A stretch of DNA of 64,000 nt from Ureibacillus sinduriensis BLB-1 = JCM 15800 (GCF_000772955.1 NZ_JPVO01000047.1:103461-167460); one strand, 5' to 3'; shown: positions 42,697 to 51,666, counted from the stretch's first letter. A program made the numbers and translations. Notes: generated from the sequence alone by a model not told the origin.

Positions 42697-44328
42697 ATGA
42701 GCAACGGCATTTTCAAAATACCAACACCTAAAAATGAGCCTGGCAATACATATGCCCCAGGTACAAAAGAAAGAGAAACATTGAAGGCGGAACTAAAACG
42801 CCAATCCGAAATCGTGGTAGATATTCCGGTTATTATTAACGGTCAAAATATTAAAACTGATACAGTGAAGCAAGTGGTGATGCCACATGCTCACCAACAT
42901 GTTCTAGCAAACTATTCAGAAGCTGGCGAGAAAGAACTGCGTGATGCGGTCGAAGCGGCTATGGCTGCGAAAGAATCATGGGCAAATATGCCTTGGGAAC
43001 ATCGTGCGGCTATTTTCTTGAAAGCTGCTGATCTAATCTCTGGCCCGTACCGTGATGTAATAAATGCCGCAACGATGTTGGGGCAATCTAAAACAGCTAT
43101 CCAAACTGAAATTGATGCTGCACAAGAATTAGCGGACTTCTTGCGTTTCGGTGTGGACTATGCAAATCAAGTGTATCAAATCCAACCTGACAGCATGAAA
43201 AACGTATGGAACCGCCTGGATTACCGTCCATTGGATGGTTTCGTACTGGCGATTTCTCCATTCAACTTCACGGCGATTGGTGGGAACTTGCCATCTGCAC
43301 CTGCCATGATGGGGAACGTAGTCGTTTGGAAACCAGCAACAACTTCTCTTCTGGCAAACTATTACTTTATGCGTATTTTGGAAGAAGCGGGATTACCGAA
43401 AGGTGTCATCAACTTCGTGCCTTCCCGAGGATCTCAAGTATCAGAAATCGTGTTGACTGACCCTCGTATGTCTGGGTTCCACTTCACGGGTTCTACAGCT
43501 ACATTCCAAACAATTTGGAAAACAGTAGGGGAGAACATTGCAAGCTACAAATCATATCCTCGTTTAGTTGGAGAAACAGGCGGGAAAGACTTCGTATTTG
43601 CTCACGAAACGGCACAAGTCGACAAAGTGGTCGCTAACCTTGTTCGTGGTGCATTTGAATACCAAGGCCAAAAATGTTCCGCAGCTTCACGCGCTTACAT
43701 CCCGGCAAGCCTATGGGAAGATGTGAAAAAAGGGTTGGTTGAAGAAACTGCCAAGCTTAAAGTCGGGGATGTACGCGACTTCCGCAATTTCATGGGAGCA
43801 GTCATCGATAAACCTGCATTTGATTCAATCACAAGCTATATCGACTATGCGGCAGCTTCCGATGAAGCAGAAATCATCGCCGGTGGTACTTATGATGATT
43901 CTGTTGGATATTTCATCCAACCAACAATTATTGTTACAACAAATCCGAACTTCAAAACAATGGTGGAAGAAATCTTCGGACCAGTGCTGACAATTTATGT
44001 TTATGAAAACGATCAATTAGAAGAAACTTTGGAAGCAGTAGATACAGCGTCTATGTACGCATTGACAGGTGCTATTTTTGCACAAGATCGCCAAGCGATT
44101 CTTCACCTGGAAAGCCGTTTATCTGGTGCTGCGGGTAACTTCTATATCAATGACAAACCAACTGGTGCGATGATCAACCAACAACCATTCGGTGGATCAC
44201 GTGGTTCGGGTACAAACGATAAAGCGGGTTCTGTCTTCAACATGATTCGTTGGACAACTCCTCGTGTCATTAAAGAAAACTTTGCGCCTACGACGGATAT
44301 TGCTTATCCATTCATGGATGAAGAATAA
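42697..44328 (+). CDS. pruA: L-glutamate gamma-semialdehyde (P5C) dehydrogenase, ALDH4 type
   Basis: A 543-residue NAD-dependent aldehyde dehydrogenase that oxidises glutamate semialdehyde to glutamate in proline and arginine catabolism. The catalytic Cys is in YQGQKCSAASR, the general base Glu is in RLVGETGGKDF, and AISPFNFTAIGGNL and FHFTGSTATF line the cofactor site. The length and the N terminus (FKIPTPKNEPGNTYAPGTKE) fit the long ALDH4A1-like form rather than the ~515-residue RocA/PutC form. It is monocistronic, with no proline dehydrogenase adjacent; RBS TAGGAGGGA. Confidence 0.92.
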   Translation: MSNGIFKIPTPKNEPGNTYAPGTKERETLKAELKRQSEIVVDIPVIINGQNIKTDTVKQVVMPHAHQHVLANYSEAGEKELRDAVEAAMAAKESWANMPWEHRAAIFLKAADLISGPYRDVINAATMLGQSKTAIQTEIDAAQELADFLRFGVDYANQVYQIQPDSMKNVWNRLDYRPLDGFVLAISPFNFTAIGGNLPSAPAMMGNVVVWKPATTSLLANYYFMRILEEAGLPKGVINFVPSRGSQVSEIVLTDPRMSGFHFTGSTATFQTIWKTVGENIASYKSYPRLVGETGGKDFVFAHETAQVDKVVANLVRGAFEYQGQKCSAASRAYIPASLWEDVKKGLVEETAKLKVGDVRDFRNFMGAVIDKPAFDSITSYIDYAAASDEAEIIAGGTYDDSVGYFIQPTIIVTTNPNFKTMVEEIFGPVLTIYVYENDQLEETLEAVDTASMYALTGAIFAQDRQAILHLESRLSGAAGNFYINDKPTGAMINQQPFGGSRGSGTNDKAGSVFNMIRWTTPRVIKENFAPTTDIAYPFMDEE

Positions 44329-44340
44329 TCTAAATAAAAA

Positions 44341-44412
44341 AGGTTGAAGGGAACCCTCCAACCTCCAGACTGTGGACAAACTTGAATACAAGTTTGCCTG
44401 CAGTCTTTTTCT
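44341..44412. terminator. Double hairpin terminator
   Basis: First hairpin AGGTTG/CAACCT (44341-44364). The second is a long imperfect stem AGACTG...CAGTCT (44367-44372 with 44401-44406) with inner CAAACTTG/CAAGTTTG, then TTTTTCTTTT. It lies between convergent genes. Confidence 0.82.
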
Positions 44413-44447
44413 TTTAACCTTAATAATTAAATGTTTTCTTTCGCCCC

Positions 44448-45344
44448 TTACTTTTTATTGCCGTTATATAAAGTTTGTTCGGCAAGTTGAGCCAGTTCTT
44501 GTGCTTTCGTACTTATTTCTTGAATCGTTGCAGAAAATTCTTGGATTGAACCTGACTGTGTTTCAGTTAATTTATTTACCTCGGAAAAAGAGTGGTTTAG
44601 CGTAAGTAACAAATCCTGGATATTTCTCGTTATATTGTTAATCTGATTCACGTGATCTTTGGAGTTGGTTGCTAGTTTGCGAATTTCATCGGCCACGATG
44701 GAAAATCCTTTTCCTACTTCACCGGCTCTTGCAGCTTCTATGGCGGCATTTAGCCCTAACAGGTTACTTTGATCGGAGATAGCCTTAACAACGGAAGAAA
44801 TTTCACCAATCTCTTCTGCGCTTGAACTGACACCTTCCATCTGCGCCGTGATATCGGTGACGCGGTCTGAAAGACTAGTAACGGAATCGCTAATAGCCCC
44901 AATTGATGATGCTGTTTGCTCGACAATGACAGAGAAAGTTTCTGCCATTTCGAATAGTTTGTTCGCCTTCTCCAAACTGGTGCCGATACCGACGCCGCCA
45001 ATCACTCTACCTTCGCTATCATGAAGTGGAAGCGCTCGAGCAACAAGCGGAAATCCAAATAAATCTTTGGGTACAATTGCGGATAGACGCTGATTGGTTC
45101 TAATCGCGTTGGTTACAATATCCCCTTCAACCAGTCGATCGCCTGGCTTCACATTTAACGAGAATGTTTTACCTGGAATATTTATTAATAATTTTTCCGT
45201 ATCGTAAATTCCTACCGTGATATCGTCTTGGATAAGCTCATTCAACAATGGGGCTACCTTAACAAAAGCATCAATTATATTATTTTCTGACATAAGTTCC
45301 TCCACTCTCCTACTAAAATAATTTGGGTCAACATTTTCATTCAT
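44448..45344 (-). CDS. Soluble chemoreceptor (MCP signalling domain, YfmS-like)
   Basis: A 298-residue protein without membrane segments. An N-terminal sensory domain of about 125 residues (IQDDITVGIYDTEKLL..., GVGIGTSLEKANKL) resembles a small Cache/PAS-type fold. The following MCP domain has the kinase-control tip EISSVVKAISDQSNLLGLNA and AGEVGKGFSIVADEIRKLA. The size and lack of helices fit B. subtilis YfmS-type cytosolic receptors that act on CheA/CheW. ATG 45344 follows AGAGGAAA. A SigD-type promoter lies 90 bp upstream. Confidence 0.9.
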   Translation of the reverse strand: MNENVDPNYFSRRVEELMSENNIIDAFVKVAPLLNELIQDDITVGIYDTEKLLINIPGKTFSLNVKPGDRLVEGDIVTNAIRTNQRLSAIVPKDLFGFPLVARALPLHDSEGRVIGGVGIGTSLEKANKLFEMAETFSVIVEQTASSIGAISDSVTSLSDRVTDITAQMEGVSSSAEEIGEISSVVKAISDQSNLLGLNAAIEAARAGEVGKGFSIVADEIRKLATNSKDHVNQINNITRNIQDLLLTLNHSFSEVNKLTETQSGSIQEFSATIQEISTKAQELAQLAEQTLYNGNKK

Positions 45345-45433
45345 CAAAATTTCCTCTAACAAGCGGTACGCACCTACTGTAAAACCTAACGATTTCCCTT
45401 TTCGGAATCTTTTAAATGCATACTTCTATACAC

Positions 45434-45459
45434 ATATCGACAATATGACAAAGGGTTTA
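45434..45459 (-). promoter_or_regulatory. SigD-type motility promoter upstream of the chemoreceptor
   Basis: On the minus strand, TAAA (45456-45459), 14-nt spacer, GTCGATAT (45434-45441). The SigD consensus is TAAA-N14-16-GCCGATAT, so this matches 11 of 12 positions. The rest of the gap 45345-45724 shows no gene. Confidence 0.72.
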
Positions 45460-45724
45460 ATTGAAAACTTAGGAAAAGTTTGTATATTATTTGAAATATC
45501 CAATTCACATTTAGCTAAAGGGGGGGTTCGGGTAGTATCTAGGCAGTACAACAGATGGATTATACGGTTGTGGATGAATAAGAGATTTTGTTGGAAGTGT
45601 CCCCCAAAATAGTTATATCGGTTATAATATGGAGAATGTAGGAAAAATTCAGTGCCAGGAACGGTACTGATAGATACATAGGAAAATGGGCAATTAACAT
45701 AATAGTAAAGGTTTTGGTGGATAC

Positions 45725-46177
45725 ATGATTACAAAAATTGATATGACCAACCCCAAGCTGGTCAAAGAAGTTTTGGACATTCAACTCGCTTCCTACAAGG
45801 TGGAGGCTGAAATAATCGACTTTCATGAATTGCCGCCCCTGAAAGATACGGTGGAGACGTTGCAACGATGCACGGAGACCTTTTTCGGCTATTATCTAGA
45901 GGGAGAATTGTGCGGAGTCATTTCAGTCAAGATGGAGGAAGGGATCATCGACATCCATCGGTTAATGGTGCATCCCAACCATTTCAGAAAAGGGATCGCC
46001 AAAAAGTTATTGAATTTTATTGAAAGCAACAATGAAGGCTTCAAGGCAATGATCGTGTCAACTGGATCCAAGAATACACCAGCAGTCACTTTCTATCTGA
46101 AAAATGGTTTTTCCATAATGGAGGAAACAAAAATTACGGAAAGCTTATCGATTACTTCATTTAAAAAGAATATTTAA
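45725..46177 (+). CDS. GNAT family N-acetyltransferase
   Basis: A 150-residue acetyltransferase: IDIHRLMVHPNHFRKGIAKK gives the acetyl-CoA loop (RKGIAKK), and VSTGSKNTPAVTFYLKNGF the motif B region. Substrate unknown. It starts a three-gene cluster with a small membrane protein and another GNAT, separated by 18 bp and a short overlap. Confidence 0.88.
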   Translation: MITKIDMTNPKLVKEVLDIQLASYKVEAEIIDFHELPPLKDTVETLQRCTETFFGYYLEGELCGVISVKMEEGIIDIHRLMVHPNHFRKGIAKKLLNFIESNNEGFKAMIVSTGSKNTPAVTFYLKNGFSIMEETKITESLSITSFKKNI

Positions 46178-46195
46178 GCAAGGGGGCAAGAGTTT

Positions 46196-46432
46196 ATGAT
46201 GAAATTGCAAATAACGACGTTTGTTTTGGTTGGCGGACTTGTTGGGCTTTTCACGGATGGCGTAATGATCGGTGTTGGGGCGGCGGCACTCGTTTTTATC
46301 GCCTACCGGATGGAGAAATTTCTCGATCGGAAATCGGATGCCCCAATGCAAACCGAGTCGGTTGAAGAAGTACAAGCACAAAAACCTCAAGTTCAGCTAA
46401 AAAAGGAGGGCTATGATGATAAGAGCATTTGA
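46196..46432 (+). CDS. Small membrane-anchored protein (78 aa)
   Basis: One or two N-terminal hydrophobic helices (TFVLVGGLVGLFTDGVMIGV then GAAALVFIAYRM) and a polar tail rich in Gln, Glu and Lys. The RBS AAGGGGGC is good. Its end overlaps the next GNAT gene by about 17 bp. Function unknown. Confidence 0.6.
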   Translation: MMKLQITTFVLVGGLVGLFTDGVMIGVGAAALVFIAYRMEKFLDRKSDAPMQTESVEEVQAQKPQVQLKKEGYDDKSI

Positions 46433-46844
46433 AGAGACGGATATGGATACGTTGGTTGATATTTGGTACAAAGGCTCCCTGCAGGCGCATCATTTTATTG
46501 AGGCGGATTATTGGAAATCGCAAATGGAAGACATGAAACAAAAGTATATTCCGATGTCGGAAACACACGTCCTCATGAGTCCATCGGGAATAGTGGGTTT
46601 CATCTCCATGGTGGACAATTATTTAGCGGCACTCTTCATTGATGTAGCGCATCAAAATAAAGGGGCAGGGAAAGAGTTATTGGACTTTGAAAAAAATCGG
46701 AAAAGTGAAATCCATTTAAAAGTTTACAAGGAAAATTCATCCGCAGTACGTTTTTACGAGAAGAACGGTTTTGTTGTCAAAGAAGAACTGACTGATGAGC
46801 AAACCAAACAGCCGGAGTACTTAATGGTATGGAGTGGAAACTAA
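46416..46844 (+). CDS. GNAT family N-acetyltransferase (YjaB-like)
   Basis: A 142-residue acetyltransferase starting IRAFEETDMDTLVDIWYKGS, with VDNYLAALFIDVAHQNKGAG as the acetyl-CoA region (QNKGAG) and KVYKENSSAVRFYEKNGFVV. This order fits YjaB/PhnO-type enzymes. ATG 46416 is better spaced from AAAGGAGGG than ATG 46413. It is translationally coupled to the small membrane protein. Confidence 0.88.
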   Translation: MIRAFEETDMDTLVDIWYKGSLQAHHFIEADYWKSQMEDMKQKYIPMSETHVLMSPSGIVGFISMVDNYLAALFIDVAHQNKGAGKELLDFEKNRKSEIHLKVYKENSSAVRFYEKNGFVVKEELTDEQTKQPEYLMVWSGN

Positions 46845-46886
46845 CCATAGTAACGGAAAAGGCCATTCCGTTTGCAGCTCCCTTAA

Positions 46887-47093
46887 AAAGCTAATGCCGT
46901 CTGCACGATTAAGGGTGTCAAATCATTTCCTTCCCTGCAGCCGGTTCATCATCGGTACAGCAAGAATACCTTCTTGTTGCACCCTGAACGCTCCGCAGCT
47001 GTAACAGTTGATTCAAATGGAGCAAGCAATGTTTTAGTTTGGAAGGGGATCCAACTGATTGATATTGTACAGTCGCGTCAAATTGTTGAGTAA
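46887..47093 (+). pseudogene. Possible gene remnant fused to a repeat half-element
   Basis: A stop-free frame of 68 codons without a start codon, containing SAAVTVDSNGASNVLVWKGI and ending QIVE. The region has higher GC than the AT-rich genes on either side. Its last ~16 bases (AAATTGTTGAGTAAC) match the right half of the 49-64 kb palindromic element. Could be chance; family unknown. Confidence 0.25.
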
Positions 47094-47153
47094 CATTCTT
47101 TTGTTGATAAAGGTAAAAGTTTTGATAGTAAATTCCATATAGAGGTTGATTTG

Positions 47154-48116
47154 ATGCCTAAAATAGATAATATACTAGCCATTCTTTGGATGCTTAGTTC
47201 AGGTGAAAAAATTACTGCTAAACAGATTTCAGAAAAGCTGGAGATGAATATAAGGACGGTGTATCGTTATATCGATACACTTTCAACGAGTGGTGTACCT
47301 ATAATTTCAGACACAGGACATAACGGTGGATACACTTTATTGAATCATTTTATTGAAGCACCTCTCTTTTTTGATTTTGAGGAGCAAACTTCATTATTTC
47401 ATGCAGCGGTTTTTGCCGAAGAGGCGGGATATTATGGAGGGGAAGCACTAAATAGGGCTATCTCAAAACTTAGCAAACATTCAAATCAAGAGCAGGAAGC
47501 AAAGATCAATCAACATTTTAATAGTCTTGAAGTAATAAGTCGATTTAGTTCTCTCTCTAAAGCAGGTTTTTTGAACGAGTTAGAACTGTCCGTAGCTGAC
47601 GGATACTCAGTAAAAATCCATTACGATAAGAGTGGCGAAAAACAATTAAAGTTTAGATTGGTCGATCCGTACAGAATCATCTATTGGAATAATAAGTGGT
47701 ATGTGATTGGATTTTGTCATCTTAGAAATGAAATCCGTAGTTTTAGAGTAGATCGAATTGAAAGTCTAATGCCGACCGAAAATAAGTTTGAACAACCAGA
47801 AAATTTTTCGGCAAGTGATTTTTTTATGAATAACCTCCTTCCTACTATTGAAGATAAAGAAGAAATTACCACTTTAATTATTACAGGAGGCAACAGGGCG
47901 TTGGAAGATATTTGCGGACATTGGTTTTTAGGTCACTATCTCCATCAACGGAGTTCGGATCAAGCAATTTTTCTTCTTGAAAAAGATATACTTCATACCT
48001 ATATACCTTATTTGCTTTTACCGTATGGTAAATCTATTCGAGTTACTGAGCCCATAAGTCTAAAGGAAAGACTTGTCGAAGTGCTGTCTGAATTAATAAA
48101 TTTTCATCAAAATTGA
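47154..48116 (+). CDS. WYL-domain transcriptional regulator (YafY/DeoR-like)
   Basis: A 320-residue regulator: an N-terminal HTH_11 winged helix (ILAILWMLSSGEKITAKQIS, then RTVYRYIDTLSTSGVPI), a central WYL domain (about 165-205; RLVDPYRIIYWNNKWYVIGF and IRSFRVDRIES) and a WCX-type C-terminal domain. WYL domains bind small molecules or nucleic acid. ATG 47154 follows AGAGG. It is followed by a terminator and then by a DJ-1/PfpI gene that it may control. Confidence 0.88.
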   Translation: MPKIDNILAILWMLSSGEKITAKQISEKLEMNIRTVYRYIDTLSTSGVPIISDTGHNGGYTLLNHFIEAPLFFDFEEQTSLFHAAVFAEEAGYYGGEALNRAISKLSKHSNQEQEAKINQHFNSLEVISRFSSLSKAGFLNELELSVADGYSVKIHYDKSGEKQLKFRLVDPYRIIYWNNKWYVIGFCHLRNEIRSFRVDRIESLMPTENKFEQPENFSASDFFMNNLLPTIEDKEEITTLIITGGNRALEDICGHWFLGHYLHQRSSDQAIFLLEKDILHTYIPYLLLPYGKSIRVTEPISLKERLVEVLSELINFHQN

Positions 48117-48118
48117 TA

Positions 48119-48153
48119 ACTTCCCTGACGGTAACTGTCAGGGAAGTTTTATT
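48119..48153 (+). terminator. Intrinsic terminator
   Basis: Perfect 11-bp stem ACTTCCCTGAC/GTCAGGGAAGT then TTTATTA. Confidence 0.88.
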
Positions 48154-48191
48154 ATGATAGTTTATATCAATTGTGATGGGAGTGTTATTGG

Positions 48192-48824
48192 ATGCAAACA
48201 AGAAATGTTTATTTATATGTATTTAATACAATGTCAGACTGGGAATATGGATATTTAATTGCAGAACTGAACACAGGAAGATATTTTAAAAGGGATATAG
48301 CACCTTTAAAAATAGTTACAGTAGGGGCTAATAAAGAAATGGTTAATACGATGGGGGGACTGAGCATAAAACCGGATATTTCTGTTAATGAGTGGAATCT
48401 TGAGAGTAATGATCTTTTAATTTTGCCCGGAGGGACTACTTGGGGGGAGGATATTCATCAACCGATCTTGAAAGAAATTGGCGAAGCTTTAAGGCTGGGC
48501 ATTATTGTCGCTGCAATTTGTGGTGCAACCGTAGGCCTCGCAAATAGTGGATACCTAGATTTTAGAAAGCATACAAGTAATGATTTAGAGTATCTTAAAA
48601 TGGTTTGTCCGAATTATAAAGGAGAGAAATATCATAAGATGGGACCTGCAGTATCAGATGCGAACTTGATTACTGCATCAGGAGTGGCTCCTCTGGAATT
48701 TGCGATGGAAGTGATAAGGAAGTTAGATGTATTTTCACCAGCTACCTTACATTCATGGTATAACCTTTACAAGACTCATAAACCTGAATACTTCTTCCAG
48801 TTAATGAAGTCAATCAATAGTTGA
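48192..48824 (+). CDS. DJ-1/PfpI family protein
   Basis: A 210-residue class I glutamine-amidotransferase-like protein: DLLILPGGTTWGED and the nucleophile elbow VAAICGATVGLA, where the Cys is the family's reactive residue; SGVAPLEFAMEVIRKL follows. The type is close to B. subtilis YoaZ/YdeA-like proteins, linked to stress or glycation defence, with the actual activity unknown. It follows the WYL regulator. Confidence 0.87.
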   Translation: MQTRNVYLYVFNTMSDWEYGYLIAELNTGRYFKRDIAPLKIVTVGANKEMVNTMGGLSIKPDISVNEWNLESNDLLILPGGTTWGEDIHQPILKEIGEALRLGIIVAAICGATVGLANSGYLDFRKHTSNDLEYLKMVCPNYKGEKYHKMGPAVSDANLITASGVAPLEFAMEVIRKLDVFSPATLHSWYNLYKTHKPEYFFQLMKSINS

Positions 48825-48984
48825 GCAGACAAGTAACTTGAGGTTGATTTTAATGGGACTGGTAACTATATCCTTTTTCAATATTATTGTGCAACCGTGA
48901 TTTTTTTACTTATTATATGTTCATCTTTTCAACAATCGTGCTCGACAATTGATATAGATGGGGAAGAGATTACAATAAGAAAAT

Positions 48985-49012
48985 AAAAAAAGGGATCAGC
49001 AGTCCCTTTTTA
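48985..49012. terminator. Bidirectional terminator
   Basis: AAAAAGGGA/TCCCTTTTT hairpin, on the minus strand followed by a T run; it serves the 83-residue gene. Confidence 0.85.
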
Positions 49013-49024
49013 AAGATGGTGGTA

Positions 49025-49276
49025 TTAAATGATATCCAAACCAAATGCTTCCTTTGTAGAGTTAATGATATCCACAAAGGCCTTATAGCCCTCATCTTGA
49101 AGATTGGCTTCATGATAATGTTTAATATCAATCGAATTTAATAAAGCGATTATTGCTTTTACTTTTAAATCGTCATTCGATAAAGGTATTTTTGAATCGC
49201 CTTCAATTGTGATGACGACGTCAGAATTTAATGGATCTAAGTTCATTCCAGTAGAGATTTTTATTACATCGCTCAC
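49025..49276 (-). CDS. Small hypothetical protein (83 aa)
   Basis: A soluble 83-residue protein, start GTG 49276, with GGAG 11 nt before. It begins as beta strands (VIKISTGMNLDPLNSDVVIT) and ends as helices (EGYKAFVDIINSTKEAFGLD). Not recognised. It is the only intact minus-strand gene between 45.7 kb and the end of the window. Confidence 0.55.
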   Translation of the reverse strand: MSDVIKISTGMNLDPLNSDVVITIEGDSKIPLSNDDLKVKAIIALLNSIDIKHYHEANLQDEGYKAFVDIINSTKEAFGLDII

Positions 49277-49740
49277 CGTATATTCAACTCCATTTAAATT
49301 GAATTTTTATGTTAATAATATTCTAGCCTAATATAGGAGTTGAAAAAATATGTAAATCATATACTTGTTTATGCAGAATTCAACTATTGGGAGAAAACAG
49401 ATTGAGTATGTAATCGTTTAACAATAAAGCCCAGGATATTGAAGTGAGGAAAATTAACGAATAACCAATTCTCAGTAATGAACAATCCGAACATATTATG
49501 CAGTTGCGTATTCAACAATCAAGCGCTTCCCTGGGAATAAGGGAAGTGCTTTTTTCAATTAACGGGACAGATTGTGGAGTAACATCTTTTATTCAAGGTT
49601 ACTAAACGACGCTTTCCAAATGTAACATACTATTACATTTATGTTATTATTTACTACACCTGTAGTATATTAAATCTTTGAAAATTAATTACATAAAATT
49701 ATTCGATTAGGACTTTTTATATTCAAAGGGGGCATAAAAA
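49277..49740 (+). other. Intergenic region with an array element
   Basis: No supported gene. It contains one complete palindromic element (49510-49583) and the leader of the downstream GNAT gene. Confidence 0.6.
49510..49583 (+). repeat. Array element copy 1
   Basis: Left end ATTCAACAATC, internal terminator-like hairpin AGCGCTTCCCT/AGGGAAGTGCT followed by TTTTT, right end GGACAGATTGTGGAGTAAC. Left and right ends are imperfect inverted repeats of each other. Confidence 0.85.
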
Positions 49741-50286
49741 TTGATTTTAGAAACAGAAAGATTAATGTTAAAGCCTTATGAAAATGAATTTGCAGATGAT
49801 ATTTATAAAGTCGTAAAACATAAAGAAATTGCAGATACAATGGTGATGATTCCACATCCATATCCACGTGAAGTTGTCGATAGTTGGATTTCCTATTTAC
49901 AAAAAAGCTTTGAACAAGGAACAGCATATGAATTTGCTGTATTTTTAAAAGAGAATGGTCGTTATATCGGAAATTGTGGGTTAGTTACGATTTCTACCAC
50001 TCACAAAAATGCGGAGGTGGGCTATTTTATCGACGTATCAGAATGGGGCAAGGGGTATGCAACTGAAGCCTGTAAAAAAATAATTGACTATGGGTTCCAA
50101 GAACATCAATTAAATAGGATTTATAGTCGCTGTATGGTAAGAAATATAGCTTCTAGAAAAGTAATGGAAAAGGCCGGAATGATTTGGGAAGGTCGTCATA
50201 AACAAGAATTCATAAAAGGTGATGTGTATGAAGATATGGATTACCTGGCTATTTTAGCAGAAGATTATTATAAAAATAAGTACTGA
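49741..50286 (+). CDS. RimJ/RimL-type GNAT acetyltransferase
   Basis: A 181-residue protein with the RimJ/RimL order: ILETERLMLKPYENEFADDI, AEVGYFIDVSEWGKGYATEA and SRCMVRNIASRKVMEKAGM. Such enzymes acetylate protein N termini, antibiotics or small amines. TTG 49741 has AAAGGGGGC upstream. It stands as a single gene between two array elements. Confidence 0.92.
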   Translation: MILETERLMLKPYENEFADDIYKVVKHKEIADTMVMIPHPYPREVVDSWISYLQKSFEQGTAYEFAVFLKENGRYIGNCGLVTISTTHKNAEVGYFIDVSEWGKGYATEACKKIIDYGFQEHQLNRIYSRCMVRNIASRKVMEKAGMIWEGRHKQEFIKGDVYEDMDYLAILAEDYYKNKY

Positions 50287-50346
50287 ATTGCTAATACAAA
50301 ACGTTTCCAAATCAAAGTTTCTGTACAGAAAAATACCTTGAAAGTT

Positions 50347-50421
50347 ATTAAACAATCGGGCAAGTTCTTTAATAAGAAATGCTCGTCTTTATTCATGAAA
50401 AGGGACAGATAATTGTATAAG
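50347..50421 (+). repeat. Array element copy 2
   Basis: Left end ATTAAACAATCGGGC, internal hairpin around TTCTT/AAGAA, right end GGACAGATAATTGTATAAG (degenerate). The 340-bp gap 50287-50626 holds nothing else that I can support. Confidence 0.75.
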
Positions 50422-50626
50422 TTAATTTACTGATTTAACTTTATTGAGGAAAGTAATATTACTTTTAAGAAGATAAAACGTTCTCTGTCAATGTTCTACG
50501 ATACTACTTTTCATTGCCACTAACCTGTGGAAAATTATAAAACTTCTATAAGGAACTTTTCTGTCTAAGCCTCGTAGTAATAAAATATTCAAGCATTTAG
50601 AAAATGGAGGATCAGAGGTGTGAAGT

Positions 50627-51025
50627 TTGAAAAGAAAGTCTATCCTTGCTGTGGCTTTGCTGAACATTGTAATTGCTGCCTTATTTCAAATAGTTTATTG
50701 GTCAACCCTTTATGTAAAGATTGATGCATTTGTTTTTCAATTTATAGTTATTCCCTTAGTCATTATGATAATAAATATAGCTTTAGAGTTAAAATTCAAA
50801 ATTGGCTTTTACCAATACTTACTTTGTGAATTTTTAGGTGTCTTTTTTTCTGTTATCACTATGGTAGTTATGAGTTTAATTAAACATGTTGAATTACCTC
50901 CGGGTGAAAAGATACTACATGCAGATGTTTTACTTATTATTTTAATTTCTATAGTGCAAATCTTTATTTTGCTTTTCTTAAACTTGCTTGTTTATGGTGG
51001 TTACAGATTTTATACAAAAAAGTAG
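50627..51025 (+). CDS. Polytopic membrane protein
   Basis: A 132-residue protein with four hydrophobic helices (about 5-25, 30-50, 60-85, 100-125), TTG start preceded by AGAGGTGTGAAG. A short polar loop (KHVELPPGEKILHAD) lies before the last helix. No family recognised. A single gene between array elements 2 and 3. Confidence 0.6.
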   Translation: MKRKSILAVALLNIVIAALFQIVYWSTLYVKIDAFVFQFIVIPLVIMIINIALELKFKIGFYQYLLCEFLGVFFSVITMVVMSLIKHVELPPGEKILHADVLLIILISIVQIFILLFLNLLVYGGYRFYTKK

Positions 51026-51066
51026 TTATAGTGAGTTATAAAACTCGATTGGATTTACATAACTCT

Positions 51067-51137
51067 TCTTCAACTAAAGGGAGCGATTCTTAATAAGGAT
51101 ATTGTTTTTTTCTGTTATAGGACCATATTGTTGAACG
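51067..51137 (+). repeat. Array element copy 3
   Basis: Left end TTCAACTAAAGGGAGC, hairpin region ATTCTTAATAAGGAT followed by TTTTTTT, right end GGACCATATTGTTGAAC. Outer TTCAAC and GTTGAA are exact inverted repeats. Confidence 0.75.
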
Positions 51138-51206
51138 GAGTATTTCACTTAATACAATTTCTAAAGATAAGTACAGGGTAGGTTTATTTTGGGAGGGAAG
51201 GGAAAA

Positions 51207-51539
51207 ATGAAAACTAGAAAAGAGACTATTGATTACTGTTTGAAATAAGAAAATACATACGAAGATTATCCGTTTAGAGATAAAAATTGGACATTGATAC
51301 GACATAAAGGAAACAAGAAAGTTTTTGCATGGATTTTTGAGAAAGATAAACATATTTGGATTAATGTAAAGTGTGAACCTGGTTTACTAGATTTATGGCG
51401 CCAAATTTATAATTCTGTTGTTCCCGCATATCACCTAAATAAAAACCATTGGAACTCAATAATTCTAGACGGTACCATTTCAGATGCGGATGTTTATAAA
51501 ATGATTTGTGACAGTTATCATTTAACGAAAGAAAAATAA
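51207..51539 (+). pseudogene. YjbR/MmcQ family gene with in-frame stop
   Basis: From ATG 51207 (RBS GGGAGGGAAGGG) the frame reads MKTRKETIDYCLK, then TAA at 51246-51248, then continues without break as ENTYEDYPFRDKNWTLIRHK to the normal family end (NHWNSIILDGTISDADVYKM). The MmcQ/YjbR fold (CyaY-like, DNA-binding) is otherwise complete, so a single nonsense mutation has inactivated it. A restart at TTG 51294 would lack the N-terminal helix. It sits between array elements 3 and 4. Confidence 0.82.
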
Positions 51540-51548
51540 TGAATACTC

Positions 51549-51623
51549 TTATTCCACAATCGGGCACTTTCCTTGGATAAAGGCGAGGGTCCTTTTCTGT
51601 TAAAGGGCCATTTAATGGAATAA
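51549..51623 (+). repeat. Array element copy 4
   Basis: Left end TTATTCCACAATCGGGC, internal CTTTCCTTGGATAAAGG, right end GGGCCATTTAATGGAATAA. The outer TTATTCCA/TGGAATAA is a perfect 8-bp inverted repeat. Confidence 0.88.
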
Positions 51624-51638
51624 AAGTTTTAAATAGAA

Positions 51639-51666
51639 TTGGATATTTATGTTAATTTTAAGGTGG
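51639..51666 (+). promoter_or_regulatory. Conserved block downstream of array element (copy 1)
   Basis: TTGGATATTTATGTTAATTT followed by TAAGGTGG. The same block appears after the elements at 52574 and 61401, so it is probably a promoter region for the following gene. Confidence 0.45.

Noticed and set aside
48897..48986. Small frame ending in DIDGEEITIRK after the DJ-1/PfpI gene
   Set aside because: No RBS, only 29 codons from a GTG, and it contains TTCAACAATCG, part of the array repeat; it may be debris but cannot be called a gene.
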